Shown piece by piece: positions 8,910-17,585 of a stretch of DNA of 64,000 nucleotides; position 1 is the stretch's first letter; the number at the start of each line of letters is the position of its first letter. The translations under genes were made by a program, and so were the position numbers. The stretch is taken from NCBI RefSeq assembly GCF_024055605.1, contig NZ_JAMXLX010000005.1, positions 62,001 to 126,000 of the forward strand, read 5' to 3'. Under the pieces are notes generated by a model. The model had not been told where the DNA came from. It saw only the letters and a program-made list of their open reading frames with translations, and did no database searches. The stretch is from Ciceribacter sichuanensis. Its GTDB lineage: Bacteria; Pseudomonadota; Alphaproteobacteria; Rhizobiales; Rhizobiaceae.

Positions 8910-10127
8910 TCAGCTTGCCGTTTCGTCAAGCCATTGCCTGATGCCGGATGCTGCGGCCTTGCCAGTGGCGAGGCAGGCGGTGAGCAGGTAGCCTCCCGTC
9001 GGGGCCTCCCAGTCGAGCATTTCGCCTGAAACGAAGCTTCCGGGCAGCGCCTTCAGCATGAAACGATCATCAATGCTGTTGAAGGCAATGCCGCCGGCCG
9101 ACGAGATGGCTTCGGCGATGGGGCGCGGCGACGTGACGGGCAGGGGCAGCGCTTTTATGAGACCGGCAAGTGCTTCCGCATCGAGACGATTGGCGTCGGG
9201 TACGAGCTCCCGCAGCAGGGCGGCCTTGACGCCGTCGAGGCCGGTGGCCTTGCGCAGACGATTGGAAAAGCTCGCCTTGGCGTCCTGCCTTGCCAGATCG
9301 CGCGCCAGTCTTTCCGCGGTGCGGCCGGGGGCGAGATCGAGAACGAGGCTTGCCTTGCCGGTGGCGGCAAGCGCCTCGCGCAGCGCTGCGGCATGGGCAT
9401 AGACGAGGCTGCCCTCGATGCCGTGACGGCTGATGACGAATTCGCCGGGTATGGTGCCGGCAGCACTCGTCGCGGTCACGGACTTCAACGGCTCGCCGGC
9501 GAAGCGTTCGAGGAAGGTTTGCGAGAATGTACAGTCGAAGCCGCAATTGGCTGGCTGGAAGTCATGGATGTCGACGTTCCTTTCGCGCAGCCACGCCGTC
9601 CAGATGGCATCGGAGCCAAGCTTTGGCCAGCTTGCGCCGCCGAGCGCCAAAAGCACGGCGTCGGCCTCGATCCGCTTTTCGCCGTTTGGCGTCTCGATGC
9701 GATAAGCATCGCCGTCGAAGCCCGTCCAGCGATGCCTCGTGAGGATCGTGACACCCTGCGCTTCCAGCCGTCTCAGCCAGGCGCGCAGCAGCGGGGAGGC
9801 TTTCATCGCCTTTGGAAAGACGCGGCCCGAGGTGCCGACGAAGGTTTCCGTGCCGAGTGCTGCCGCCCAGTCGCGGATGTCCTCCGGCGTGAAGGCGTCC
9901 AGCGCCGGCCGCAGCCGTTCGCCCGCCTTGCCGAAGCGGGTGACGAAGCGCTCGTAAGGCTCGGCATGGGTGATGTTGAGGCCGGATTTACCCGCGAGCA
10001 GGAACTTCCGGCCAACGGTCGGCATCGCCTCGTAGACGGTGACGGCATGGCCGGCGCGGGAAAGCTCTTCCGCCGCCATAAGCCCTGCTGGCCCGCCACC
10101 GATGATCGCGATGCGTTTCATGGCCAT
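8910..10127 (-). CDS. TIGR03862/HI0933-type NAD(P)/FAD-dependent flavoprotein
   Basis: 405 aa. N-terminal Rossmann FAD motif IIGGGPAGLMAAEEL, then the family block GRKFLLAGKSGLNITHAE at about residues 40-57 and a C-terminal FAD-contact region (SGEMLDWEAPTGGYLLTACLATG). Members of the BaiN/HI0933 superfamily are uncharacterised or act as reductases; this branch is common in proteobacteria as a single gene. It ends 99 bp before the PfkB kinase and starts 9 bp after the aminotransferase stop, so it may be cotranscribed with the latter. Confidence 0.85.
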   Translation of the reverse strand: MAMKRIAIIGGGPAGLMAAEELSRAGHAVTVYEAMPTVGRKFLLAGKSGLNITHAEPYERFVTRFGKAGERLRPALDAFTPEDIRDWAAALGTETFVGTSGRVFPKAMKASPLLRAWLRRLEAQGVTILTRHRWTGFDGDAYRIETPNGEKRIEADAVLLALGGASWPKLGSDAIWTAWLRERNVDIHDFQPANCGFDCTFSQTFLERFAGEPLKSVTATSAAGTIPGEFVISRHGIEGSLVYAHAAALREALAATGKASLVLDLAPGRTAERLARDLARQDAKASFSNRLRKATGLDGVKAALLRELVPDANRLDAEALAGLIKALPLPVTSPRPIAEAISSAGGIAFNSIDDRFMLKALPGSFVSGEMLDWEAPTGGYLLTACLATGKAAASGIRQWLDETAS

Positions 10128-10136
10128 CTTTCTGCC

Positions 10137-11312
10137 TCAGCCGAGCGTGAAGCCGGAGAGGCGATCCGTCAGGGCTTCGATCGTTGCCGAGTCCGCATTG
10201 GCGAAGGCAAAGCGCAGATAGCCTTCCTGCGCCTCGCCAAAATAGGCTCCGGGAATGCAGACGACTCCGGCCTCGCGAGCGAGCTTCTCGGCCACCAGCG
10301 CGGAAGGCCTGCCTTCGAAGGGGTGGCGGATGAAGGCGAAATAGGCGCCGAGCGAATCCATCTTCCAGTCCGGCAGCTTCGCCATGACGGACTTAAGCGT
10401 ATCCGCCCGTTTCAGGATTTCCTTGCGGTTGGCGTTGCGCCAGTCGCGCAGCGCCGGAATGGCGCGGGCGACGGCGGCCTGCGGCGCGCGCGGTGCGCAG
10501 ATCTGCAGGTTGTCCATCACCTTGGCGATTTCCGCGACGGCCTTCGGGCCGGCGGTGACCGCTCCGAGACGATGACCCGGAATGCAGAAGGACTTGGAGA
10601 AGGAATAAAGCAGGATCAGGTTGTCTTCCCAGCCGGGAATGGACAGGAGTTCATGCGGCTTGTCGCCTTCCGGCAGGAAGTCCCGGTATGTCTCGTCGAG
10701 GATCAGCCAGACGCCGGCCTGACGGCAGGCCTCGAAGATTTTCCGCAGCAGGCCGGCCGGATAGATCGCGCCGGTTGGGTTGTTCGGCGAGACGAGCGCG
10801 ATGGCCTTGATGCCCTTTGCCAGTGCCGCGCGCACCGCGTCAAGATCCGGTACGAAGCCCTTTGCCGGATCGAGCGGCACCAGCACACGCTCGATGTCCA
10901 TCATGGCGAGCGTGGTTTCCTGGTTGAAGTAGAAGGGTTCGGTCAGCGCCACCTTGTCGCCCGGACCGGCAATCGCCATGGCAACGGCCATGAAAGCCTG
11001 ATTGCAGCCGGAGGTGATGTGGATGTTCTGCGCTTCGATCGCTGCGCCATAGATTTCGGCGACGTCCGCCGCATAGACCTTGCGCAGGTCGGTTTCGCCC
11101 TCGATCGGGCCGTAGCCGGCAAATCCGCGCGAGGAGGCGGCTTCTCCGAGCCATGCAAGCAGGTCCGGATGCGGCGGATAGCCGGGGACTGCCTGCGACA
11201 GGTCGATCAGCGGACCGCGGCTGCCGTCATAGGCGCGCGCCCAGGCAAAGACGGAGGGCACCGGCGGAGGGGAAAGGCGGGAAACGAGAGAATTGAACGA
11301 TGCGGATGGCAT
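10137..11312 (-). CDS. Class I/II PLP-dependent aminotransferase
   Basis: 391 aa. Fold type I residues are visible: SPNNPTG near residues 175-181, Asp206/Tyr209 in LDETYRDF, and the Schiff-base lysine K240 in YSFSKSF followed by GHRLG. It transfers an amino group from an amino acid to a 2-oxo acid in the cytoplasm; the exact pair cannot be told from sequence. It sits upstream of the flavoprotein gene (9 bp gap) and 37 bp downstream of the GcvA-like LysR gene on the same strand, so it may be read through from the regulator. Confidence 0.9.
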   Translation of the reverse strand: MPSASFNSLVSRLSPPPVPSVFAWARAYDGSRGPLIDLSQAVPGYPPHPDLLAWLGEAASSRGFAGYGPIEGETDLRKVYAADVAEIYGAAIEAQNIHITSGCNQAFMAVAMAIAGPGDKVALTEPFYFNQETTLAMMDIERVLVPLDPAKGFVPDLDAVRAALAKGIKAIALVSPNNPTGAIYPAGLLRKIFEACRQAGVWLILDETYRDFLPEGDKPHELLSIPGWEDNLILLYSFSKSFCIPGHRLGAVTAGPKAVAEIAKVMDNLQICAPRAPQAAVARAIPALRDWRNANRKEILKRADTLKSVMAKLPDWKMDSLGAYFAFIRHPFEGRPSALVAEKLAREAGVVCIPGAYFGEAQEGYLRFAFANADSATIEALTDRLSGFTLG

Positions 11313-11349
11313 GATGATTTCGGCAGTCCTGATGCTTTGTTCGGTTGGT

Positions 11350-12402
11350 TCAAGCCTTGGTGGCGGTCTTTCGTGCAGAGGCGGATGTCGCCTTGCGTGT
11401 TCGTGACAAGGTGGTGGCGTTTTCCGGCTTTACCGAGCCTGTCGCCGTGCCTGTATTCGTGGTGCGAATGTTGCGCGCTCTGTGAGCGGGGCGGGGCAGG
11501 GGCAACGGCTGCGAACCCCGCTCGCTTTCAAGCGTGGCGAAGAGCCAGTCGATGAAGACGCGGGCGATCGGGGCGGCGCGCACCTCGTTTCGCGTGGCGA
11601 CATAGAAGGCGTTGGTGCCGGGCACCGAGAGATCGAAGGGAATGATCAGCTCGCCCGATGCGATCAGGCTGGAAGCCGTGATGTTGTCGCCAAGCGCGAT
11701 GCCCTGACCGTGGCGCGCGGCCTCGGTGGAAAGCCTCGCATCGCTCATGAAATGCTCCCGGTGGCGGGGCATGTCGAGCTGGTCGGCGGCGGCAAGCCAG
11801 GTATTCCATTCCTGCCCGTTGTCGCCATGCAGCAGCACGTGGTCGCGCAGGTCCCGCACGGAGCGCAGCGGTCGCGAGTTCAGCAGCGAGGGCGAGGCGA
11901 CCGGGAAAAGGTCCAATGTGCTCCACAGCCGCGTCCAGCAGTCCCGCCAGCTTCCCGGTCCGTAGAGAATGGCGATGTCGATATCGGGCGAATGGATGAG
12001 GCTTGCGTCATTGCTGGAGGTCAGCGTCAGGCTGATATCTGGATACTGCTCGCTGAAACTGCCCATGCGCGGCACCAGCCAGAGGGAGAGCAGGGCGGGC
12101 ACGCAGGAAATCCTGAGATTGCCGCTGGTGGTCGGCCGGTTCATCAGCGCGGTGGCGGCGGCGATGCCGTCGAAGGCCGTGGAAACCGCCGGCAGCAGCA
12201 GGGCTCCCTGCGACGTCAACTTCAGTCGCTTGCCGCCGCGCTCGAAGAGCTGCGTCTTCAGCGTTTCCTCAAGCGTCTTGATCTGGTGGCTGACCGCGCC
12301 ATGGGTGACGTTCAGTTCGCGGGCTGCCGCCGAAATCGATCCGCGTCTGGCGGCTGCCTCGAAGGCGCGCAGCGGATTGAGCGGTGGCAGGCGATGGGAC
12401 AT
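11350..12402 (-). CDS. GcvA-like LysR-family regulator with basic C-terminal tail
   Basis: 350 aa. The N-terminus NPLRAFEAAARRGSISAAARELNVTHGAVSHQI is of the GcvA type. The effector-binding domain ends near residue 300. The last 45 or so residues form an Arg/Lys/Thr/Ala-rich tail ending ARKTATKA, which normal family members of about 300 aa lack and which resembles low-complexity DNA-binding tails. It is transcribed divergently from the ureohydrolase/polyamine transporter operon across a 178 bp intergenic region and is its probable regulator. Confidence 0.9.
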   Translation of the reverse strand: MSHRLPPLNPLRAFEAAARRGSISAAARELNVTHGAVSHQIKTLEETLKTQLFERGGKRLKLTSQGALLLPAVSTAFDGIAAATALMNRPTTSGNLRISCVPALLSLWLVPRMGSFSEQYPDISLTLTSSNDASLIHSPDIDIAILYGPGSWRDCWTRLWSTLDLFPVASPSLLNSRPLRSVRDLRDHVLLHGDNGQEWNTWLAAADQLDMPRHREHFMSDARLSTEAARHGQGIALGDNITASSLIASGELIIPFDLSVPGTNAFYVATRNEVRAAPIARVFIDWLFATLESERGSQPLPLPRPAHRARNIRTTNTGTATGSVKPENATTLSRTRKATSASARKTATKA

Positions 12403-12580
12403 GGTCTCGGTGCTTGTTAGTTTTTCTCACAGCGATTGCTATAACATCGTGAATTGCTTTTCTACCCCCATGCGGCTTAATGCTTACAATAGAGGCAGGT
12501 GCCGGAACTGCCGTTTAAACAGTCGTCCGCGACGGGAACTCCTGTTCCGCAGGGCGTCGGCAAGAAGGGTGAAAGACAAA

Positions 12581-13636
12581 ATGACTTTCGACGAAAAGCG
12601 ACTTCAGGAACTGCGCGCCAAATACGGTGACGACAAGGCAGGCGAAATCTTCGACGAGAAGTTTGCCAAGGTCGGCGAGAAGATCTTCTCGAACGGCACC
12701 CGCGCCGCGCCTTATGCCGGCATCCCGACCTTCCTGTCTGCGCCGCATCGCCCGATCGATCCGGCAGCGCCCGACTTCGGTGACCTGCAGGTGGGGATCG
12801 TCGGTGTGCCGATGGACCTCGGCGTGTCCAACCGTCCGGGTTCGCGTTTCGGACCCCGTGCGCTGCGCGCCATCGACCGCATCGGCCCGTACAACCACGT
12901 TCTGGAATGCGCGCCGATCTTCGATCTCAAGGTTGCCGATATCGGCGACGTGCCGTTCTCCAGCCGCTACCGGCTGGAACTCAGCCATGAGGACATCGAA
13001 AAGCATCACACCAAGATCGTCGAAGCCGGCTTGCTGCCGCTTTCCGTCGGTGGCGATCACTCGATCAGCCATCCGATCCTGAAGGCTGTTGCCAAAAAGC
13101 ACGGCCCGGTCGGCTTGATCCATATCGATGCCCATTGCGATACCGGCGGCGCTTTCGACCAGACCAAGTTCCACCATGGCGGCCCGTTCCGTAATGCCGT
13201 GCTGGACGGCGTGCTGGACCCGACCCGCACCATCCAGATCGGCATTCGCGGCCCGGCCGAATATCTGTGGGAGTTCTCCTACGATTCCGGCATGACCGTC
13301 ATCCATGCCGAGGAAGTGACCGGGCTTGGCATTCCGGCGATCATCGAGAAGGCCAAGCAGATCATCGGCGACGGTCCGACCTATCTCTCCTTCGACGTCG
13401 ACAGCCTCGATCCGAGCATTGCGCCCGGCACCGGCACGCCGGAAGTCGGCGGCCTTTCGTCGCGTGAAGTGCTTGAACTCATCCGCGGTCTCAAGGGCAT
13501 CAATCTGGTCGGCGGCGACGTCGTCGAGGTTGCTCCTCAGTATGATGCGACCAACAATACCGCCCATGCTGGCGCTCAGGTTCTCTTCGAAATCCTGAGC
13601 CTCATGGTCTATAGTCCGGCGATCAAGGGCCGTTGA
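12581..13636 (+). CDS. speB: Agmatinase-family ureohydrolase (arginase fold)
   Basis: Hydrolyses a guanidino compound to urea and an amine. 351 aa from ATG at 12581. The dinuclear metal site is complete: H160 in GGDHSIS, D183/H185/D187 in HIDAHCD, and D272/D274 in SFDVDSLDP. The MDLGVSNRPGSRFGPRA and GTGTPEVGG motifs also match the family. The N-terminal extension of about 65 residues is longer than in E. coli SpeB and resembles guanidinobutyrase/guanidinopropionase-type enzymes. It is first in an operon with a polyamine-type ABC importer, so agmatine, guanidinobutyrate or a related imported compound is the likely substrate; which one cannot be decided by reading. The divergent LysR gene probably controls it. 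Confidence 0.88.
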   Translation: MTFDEKRLQELRAKYGDDKAGEIFDEKFAKVGEKIFSNGTRAAPYAGIPTFLSAPHRPIDPAAPDFGDLQVGIVGVPMDLGVSNRPGSRFGPRALRAIDRIGPYNHVLECAPIFDLKVADIGDVPFSSRYRLELSHEDIEKHHTKIVEAGLLPLSVGGDHSISHPILKAVAKKHGPVGLIHIDAHCDTGGAFDQTKFHHGGPFRNAVLDGVLDPTRTIQIGIRGPAEYLWEFSYDSGMTVIHAEEVTGLGIPAIIEKAKQIIGDGPTYLSFDVDSLDPSIAPGTGTPEVGGLSSREVLELIRGLKGINLVGGDVVEVAPQYDATNNTAHAGAQVLFEILSLMVYSPAIKGR

Positions 13637-13650
13637 GAAACTGGCATTTT

Positions 13651-13681
13651 GCCCGGGACGGCGCTATCAGGCGTCCCGGGC
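13651..13681 (+). other. Intra-operon hairpin after the ureohydrolase gene
   Basis: GCCCGGGACG, an 11-nt loop, then CGTCCCGGGC: a perfect 10-bp stem 15 bp after the ureohydrolase stop and 40 bp before the binding-protein gene. No T-run follows, so complete termination is unlikely; more likely an mRNA stabilising or processing element that separates expression of the two genes. Confidence 0.6.
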
Positions 13682-13721
13682 TCGACTTCACGATAACCAA
13701 CGAAGACAAGGGAACAGGACC

Positions 13722-14810
13722 ATGAAAAACATCCTCAACGCTTCCGTCAGCCGCCGCGGCGTACTGGCCGGCTCGCTTGCCGGCGCCGGCATGCTCGCCA
13801 TGCCCTCGATCCTGCGCGCCCAGGACAAGTCGCTGAAGGTCGGCGTCTATGGTGGCTACTTCAAGGATTCCTTCGACAAGAACATCTTTGCCGAATTCAC
13901 CAAGGCAACCGGCATCGCCATCGAATCCGTGGCCGAGCCGACCGGCGAAGCATGGCTGGTACAGCTCGAGCAGGCCGCCAAGGCCGGCCAGGCTCCCGCC
14001 GACGTCTCGATGATCTCGCAGGTTTCCATGCTCAAGGGCCAGTCCACCGAACTGTGGACGCCGCTCGACATGGACAAGATCAAGAACGCCTCCGGCCTGA
14101 TCGACCGTTTCGTCAACAAGTATCCGGACGGCCGCGTTGCCGGTATCGGCGCCGTTGCATGGTACATCACGCTGGTCACCAACACGGATGTCTACAAGGA
14201 AGCCCCGACCTCCTGGTCCGCTCTGTGGGATCCGGCAAACGAGGACAAGCTCGGCCTCTTGGCGTTGGTCTCCAACTCCTTCCTGCTGGAAGTGACGGCC
14301 AAGACCCACTTCGGCGGCACCAATGCGCTCGACACCGAGGAAGGCATCCTGAAGGCCTTCGAAAAGCTCGCCGAGGTCAAGCCGAACGTTCGCCTGTGGT
14401 ATCGTGACGAAGCCCAGTTCGAACAGGCGCTGAAGTCGGGCGAAATCCCGATGGGCCAGTACTACCACGACGTTACCGGCCTTGCTGCCGCTGACGGCAA
14501 TCCGGTCCGCTCCACCTTCCCGAAGGAAGGCGGCATTCAGGATTCCGGTTGCTGGGCCCTGTCGCGCGCGTCGACCAAGAGCGAAGAAGCGCACATCTTC
14601 ATCGACTACATGTGCCAGCCTTCGATCCAGGCAACGCTGTCGCGCAAGGTCGGTACGGCTCCGACCGTCAAGCGCGAACTGCTCGACCTGACGGCCGAAG
14701 AATTCGCAGCCGTGTCCTCCGACATCGAGCCGATCACCCCGCGCTACGACCTCTATCAGACCAAGTCCGACTGGTTGAACCAGAAGTGGACCGAACTGAT
14801 CGTCGGTTGA
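13722..14810 (+). CDS. Polyamine-type ABC transporter substrate-binding protein
   Basis: Periplasmic binding protein of the PotD/PotF type, 362 aa. Twin-arginine signal (SRRGVLAGSLAGAGML, ending near LRAQD), so probably exported folded by Tat. The mature part starts with the LKVGVYGGYFKDSF strand-loop and has a GAVAWYITLVTNTDVYK hinge region typical of extracellular solute-binding family 1/8. Its ligand is probably the substrate of the ureohydrolase encoded just upstream or its amine product. It is flanked by two strong hairpins, which may give it more mRNA than the rest of the operon. Confidence 0.9.
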   Translation: MKNILNASVSRRGVLAGSLAGAGMLAMPSILRAQDKSLKVGVYGGYFKDSFDKNIFAEFTKATGIAIESVAEPTGEAWLVQLEQAAKAGQAPADVSMISQVSMLKGQSTELWTPLDMDKIKNASGLIDRFVNKYPDGRVAGIGAVAWYITLVTNTDVYKEAPTSWSALWDPANEDKLGLLALVSNSFLLEVTAKTHFGGTNALDTEEGILKAFEKLAEVKPNVRLWYRDEAQFEQALKSGEIPMGQYYHDVTGLAAADGNPVRSTFPKEGGIQDSGCWALSRASTKSEEAHIFIDYMCQPSIQATLSRKVGTAPTVKRELLDLTAEEFAAVSSDIEPITPRYDLYQTKSDWLNQKWTELIVG

Positions 14811-14846
14811 TCGACGTCTGAACGAAAAACCAATCCAGCACTTGAG

Positions 14847-14878
14847 GTGGGGTGAGGGTCATGCGACCTTCACCCCAC
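14847..14878 (+). other. Intra-operon hairpin after the binding-protein gene
   Basis: A 14-bp stem (GTGGGGTGAGGGTC against GACCTTCACCCCAC, with one G-T pair) with a 4-nt loop, 36 bp after the binding-protein stop and 27 bp before the ATPase start. No T-run follows. Such hairpins after binding-protein genes usually protect the upstream mRNA segment or partly stop transcription. Confidence 0.65.
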
Positions 14879-14905
14879 TGTCATCGGAACTTTTGCGGAG
14901 ACATG

Positions 14906-15937
14906 ATGTCCGGACTGTCGCTCAACGATGTCACGAAACAATTCGGCCCCTTCACCGCGGTCGACAACGTGCAATTGAACGTACCGCACGGTACTTTTGT
15001 CTGCATGCTCGGCCCGTCCGGCTGTGGCAAGACCACGCTGCTCAGGATGATTGCCGGGCTCGACCTGCCGACCGGCGGATCGATCGTGCTGGATGGTGAG
15101 GACATCACGCAGGTCCCGACGCACAAGCGCAATCTCGGCATGGTCTTCCAGTCGCTGGCGCTGTTTCCGCACCTCACCGTCGGCGAGAACATCGCCTATC
15201 CCCTGCGTATCCGCGGCATCGGTCGCGAGGAGCAGGTGAAGCGCGTCGAGGAACTGCTCGCCATGATCCATCTGCCGGGTTATGCGGACCGTCCCGTGAC
15301 CAAGCTTTCGGGCGGTCAGCGGCAGCGCGTGGCGATTGCCCGGGCGCTCGCCATCTCGCCCAAGCTCTTCCTGCTCGACGAGCCTCTCTCCGCTCTCGAC
15401 GCCAAGCTTCGCGAGGCGATGCAGGTGGAATTGCGCAAGCTGCAGCAGCAGCTCGGCATCACCACCATCGTCGTGACCCATGACCAGCGCGAAGCCATGA
15501 CCATGGCCGATACCGTCGTGGTGATGAACGGCGGCAAGATCCGTCAGGCGGCAAGCCCCATCGAGATCTACCGCAAGCCGGCGGACCGTTTCGTCGCGGA
15601 TTTCATCGGCTCCACCAATCTTCTGCCGCTCACCGTCGAAAGCGGCCGCACACTCGTGCTCGGACAGCCGGTCGAAGGCATCGCGGCCAGTGGCCAGAGC
15701 GCCTGCAGCCTTTCGGTTCGTCCCGAAGACGTCCGTCTTTCCGCTCCGGGCGAGGGGCGTCTTTCCGGTCGCGTAACCTTCATCCGTGATCTCGGCGGCA
15801 CCATCGAGACATTCATCGACGTTCGCGGTTCTGAAGTGATCGCTGTTTCCACGCCGCGCGAACGGCCGGTGGTCAGCGTCGGGCAGGAAGTCGGCGTGGT
15901 GATCGACCCGCAGACGGCCGTGGTGCTTCCGGCATGA
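14906..15937 (+). CDS. Polyamine-type ABC transporter ATP-binding protein (PotA-like)
   Basis: 343 aa. Start ATG at 14906 chosen because the GCGGAG ribosome-binding site lies five bases before it; the adjacent ATG at 14903 is too close. Walker A GPSGCGKTT is at about residues 36-44, then Q-loop VFQSLALFPH, signature LSGGQRQRVAIARA, Walker B LFLLDEPLSALD, and a C-terminal TOBE domain with LSVRPEDVRLS. It energises the two permeases that follow; its stop overlaps the next start by 4 bp. Confidence 0.93.
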   Translation: MSGLSLNDVTKQFGPFTAVDNVQLNVPHGTFVCMLGPSGCGKTTLLRMIAGLDLPTGGSIVLDGEDITQVPTHKRNLGMVFQSLALFPHLTVGENIAYPLRIRGIGREEQVKRVEELLAMIHLPGYADRPVTKLSGGQRQRVAIARALAISPKLFLLDEPLSALDAKLREAMQVELRKLQQQLGITTIVVTHDQREAMTMADTVVVMNGGKIRQAASPIEIYRKPADRFVADFIGSTNLLPLTVESGRTLVLGQPVEGIAASGQSACSLSVRPEDVRLSAPGEGRLSGRVTFIRDLGGTIETFIDVRGSEVIAVSTPRERPVVSVGQEVGVVIDPQTAVVLPA

Positions 15938-16788
15938 GGCGCGAACCCCCTCAAAAAGCGCTCGACTATGCGCCGCTCGCCTTTCCGGCGGGCATGCTGA
16001 TCCTGTTCTTCGTCGTGCCCTTCGGCACGATGATCGCCGTCAGCTTCTTCAAGCGTCAGCAGGGCGGCTTTTACGAGCCGGCCTTCGTGTTCGACAACTA
16101 CGCCCGGTTCATCAGCCCGTTCTTTGCCGGCGTTCTCGGTTTCTCGCTGATGCTGGCGATCTCGGTCGCGGTGGTCTGCGTCGTGCTCGGCATACCCTTC
16201 ACCTATCTGCTGACGCGCATGTCGCGAACGGCGCAGGTCGTGTGGCTGGTCGCGCTGCTGTCCATCCTGTCGCTCTCGGAAGTCATCATCGGCTTTGCAT
16301 GGTCGACGCTGTTTTCGCGCACCGCCGGCATCACGAACCTGCTGGTCATGATCGGCCTCATGGAAAAGCCCATGGCGCTGATGCCGAATTTCGGCGCGGT
16401 GCTGACCGGCATGACCTATCAGGCGTTTCCCTATACGGTGCTGGTTCTCTATCCCGCGCTGGTGCGGCTCGATCCGACACTGACGGAAGCTGCACGGACG
16501 CTCGGTGCTTCGCCCATCAAGGCCTTCTTCACTGTCGTCGTGCCGGCGCTGCGCAACACCATCGTCGCAACGATGATCATGGTCTTCATCTTCGCGCTCG
16601 GCTCCTATCTTCTGCCGCAGATTCTCGGCCGGCCACAGCATTGGACGCTGTCGGTGCTGATTACCGATCAGGCGATCTACCAGTCCAACATGCCGTTTGC
16701 CGCTGCCATGGCGGTGTTCCTGGTGCTTGTCACGCTCGGCATGGTGGCGTTGACACTCTTCATCGGACGCAAGGGAGAGACGGCATGA
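15934..16788 (+). CDS. Polyamine-type ABC transporter permease (PotB-like)
   Basis: 284 aa integral membrane protein; the first membrane segment is at about residues 15-35 (FPAGMLILFFVVPFGTMIAV). The coupling loop with the EAA motif reads TEAARTLGASPIKAFFTVVVPAL. It overlaps the ATPase upstream and the second permease downstream by 4 bp each, giving a tightly coupled transporter unit. Confidence 0.92.
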   Translation: MRREPPQKALDYAPLAFPAGMLILFFVVPFGTMIAVSFFKRQQGGFYEPAFVFDNYARFISPFFAGVLGFSLMLAISVAVVCVVLGIPFTYLLTRMSRTAQVVWLVALLSILSLSEVIIGFAWSTLFSRTAGITNLLVMIGLMEKPMALMPNFGAVLTGMTYQAFPYTVLVLYPALVRLDPTLTEAARTLGASPIKAFFTVVVPALRNTIVATMIMVFIFALGSYLLPQILGRPQHWTLSVLITDQAIYQSNMPFAAAMAVFLVLVTLGMVALTLFIGRKGETA

Positions 16789-17585
16789 ACAAGATGCTGA
16801 CGCGGATCTATTTCCTCCTGATCGCGATCTTCCTCGCCGCTCCGATCGTCGTCGTCGCCGGCGTCTCGGTCAACGAGAAGCAGAGCCTGACCTTCCCGCC
16901 GCAGGGCTTTTCGCTCGCATGGTACGGGGCAATCTTCGCCGATGCCGGCTGGCGTTCGGCCTTCTTCGCGTCTCTCGGGCTGGCGCTTGCCTCTGCCGCG
17001 CTTGCGGTCGTCATCGCGCTTCCGCTGGCATGGTTCCTGTGGCGCCGTCTCGCGCCCTGGGCAAACATCTTCCAGGTCCTAGGTATTGCGCCTTTCACCC
17101 TGCCGCCTGTCATCACGGCGCTCGGTCTTCTGACCTTCTGGGCGACGACGGGGTTCTACGGCCAGCCATGGACGGCGGTCATCGGTCACGCGATCTTCTT
17201 CGTGACGCTGCCGCTCGTGACGCTTTCGCTCGGCTTTTCGGCCATCGACCGCTCGCTGGTCGAGGCGGCCTCGACCATGGGCGCGGACGACAAGACGGTG
17301 TTCCGCACCGTCGTCCTGCCGCTGATCCGGCCCTATCTGGTTTCCGGCTATGCCTTCGCCTTCGTGCTGTCGCTCAACGAATACATCGTCGCCTACATGA
17401 CGGTCGGCTTCACCATGGAGACCCTGCCGATCAAGATCTTCAACGCGCTGCGTTACGGTTACACGCCGACGATGGCTTCCGTGACGATCCTCTTCGTGGT
17501 GGTCGCGGCATTGATCTTCGGTCTCGTCGCGCGATTCGGCGATCTGCCGAAACTTCTGGGCGCGATGGCGGCGGACGACCGCTGA
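16785..17585 (+). CDS. Polyamine-type ABC transporter permease (PotC-like)
   Basis: 266 aa from ATG at 16785. The hydrophobic N-terminal helix (IYFLLIAIFLAAPIVVVAGV) and the EAA loop (VEAASTMGADDKTVFRTVVLPLI) are those of a PotC/YdcV-type permease. Last gene of the ureohydrolase operon. No intrinsic terminator with a T-run directly follows; the first strong hairpins are several hundred bases on. Confidence 0.92.
   Translation: MNKMLTRIYFLLIAIFLAAPIVVVAGVSVNEKQSLTFPPQGFSLAWYGAIFADAGWRSAFFASLGLALASAALAVVIALPLAWFLWRRLAPWANIFQVLGIAPFTLPPVITALGLLTFWATTGFYGQPWTAVIGHAIFFVTLPLVTLSLGFSAIDRSLVEAASTMGADDKTVFRTVVLPLIRPYLVSGYAFAFVLSLNEYIVAYMTVGFTMETLPIKIFNALRYGYTPTMASVTILFVVVAALIFGLVARFGDLPKLLGAMAADDR

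Noticed and set aside
12420-12580. Guanidine riboswitch upstream of the ureohydrolase gene
   Set aside because: Short GC-rich hairpins are present, but the conserved ACGR loops or the guanidine-III pseudoknot sequence were not found.
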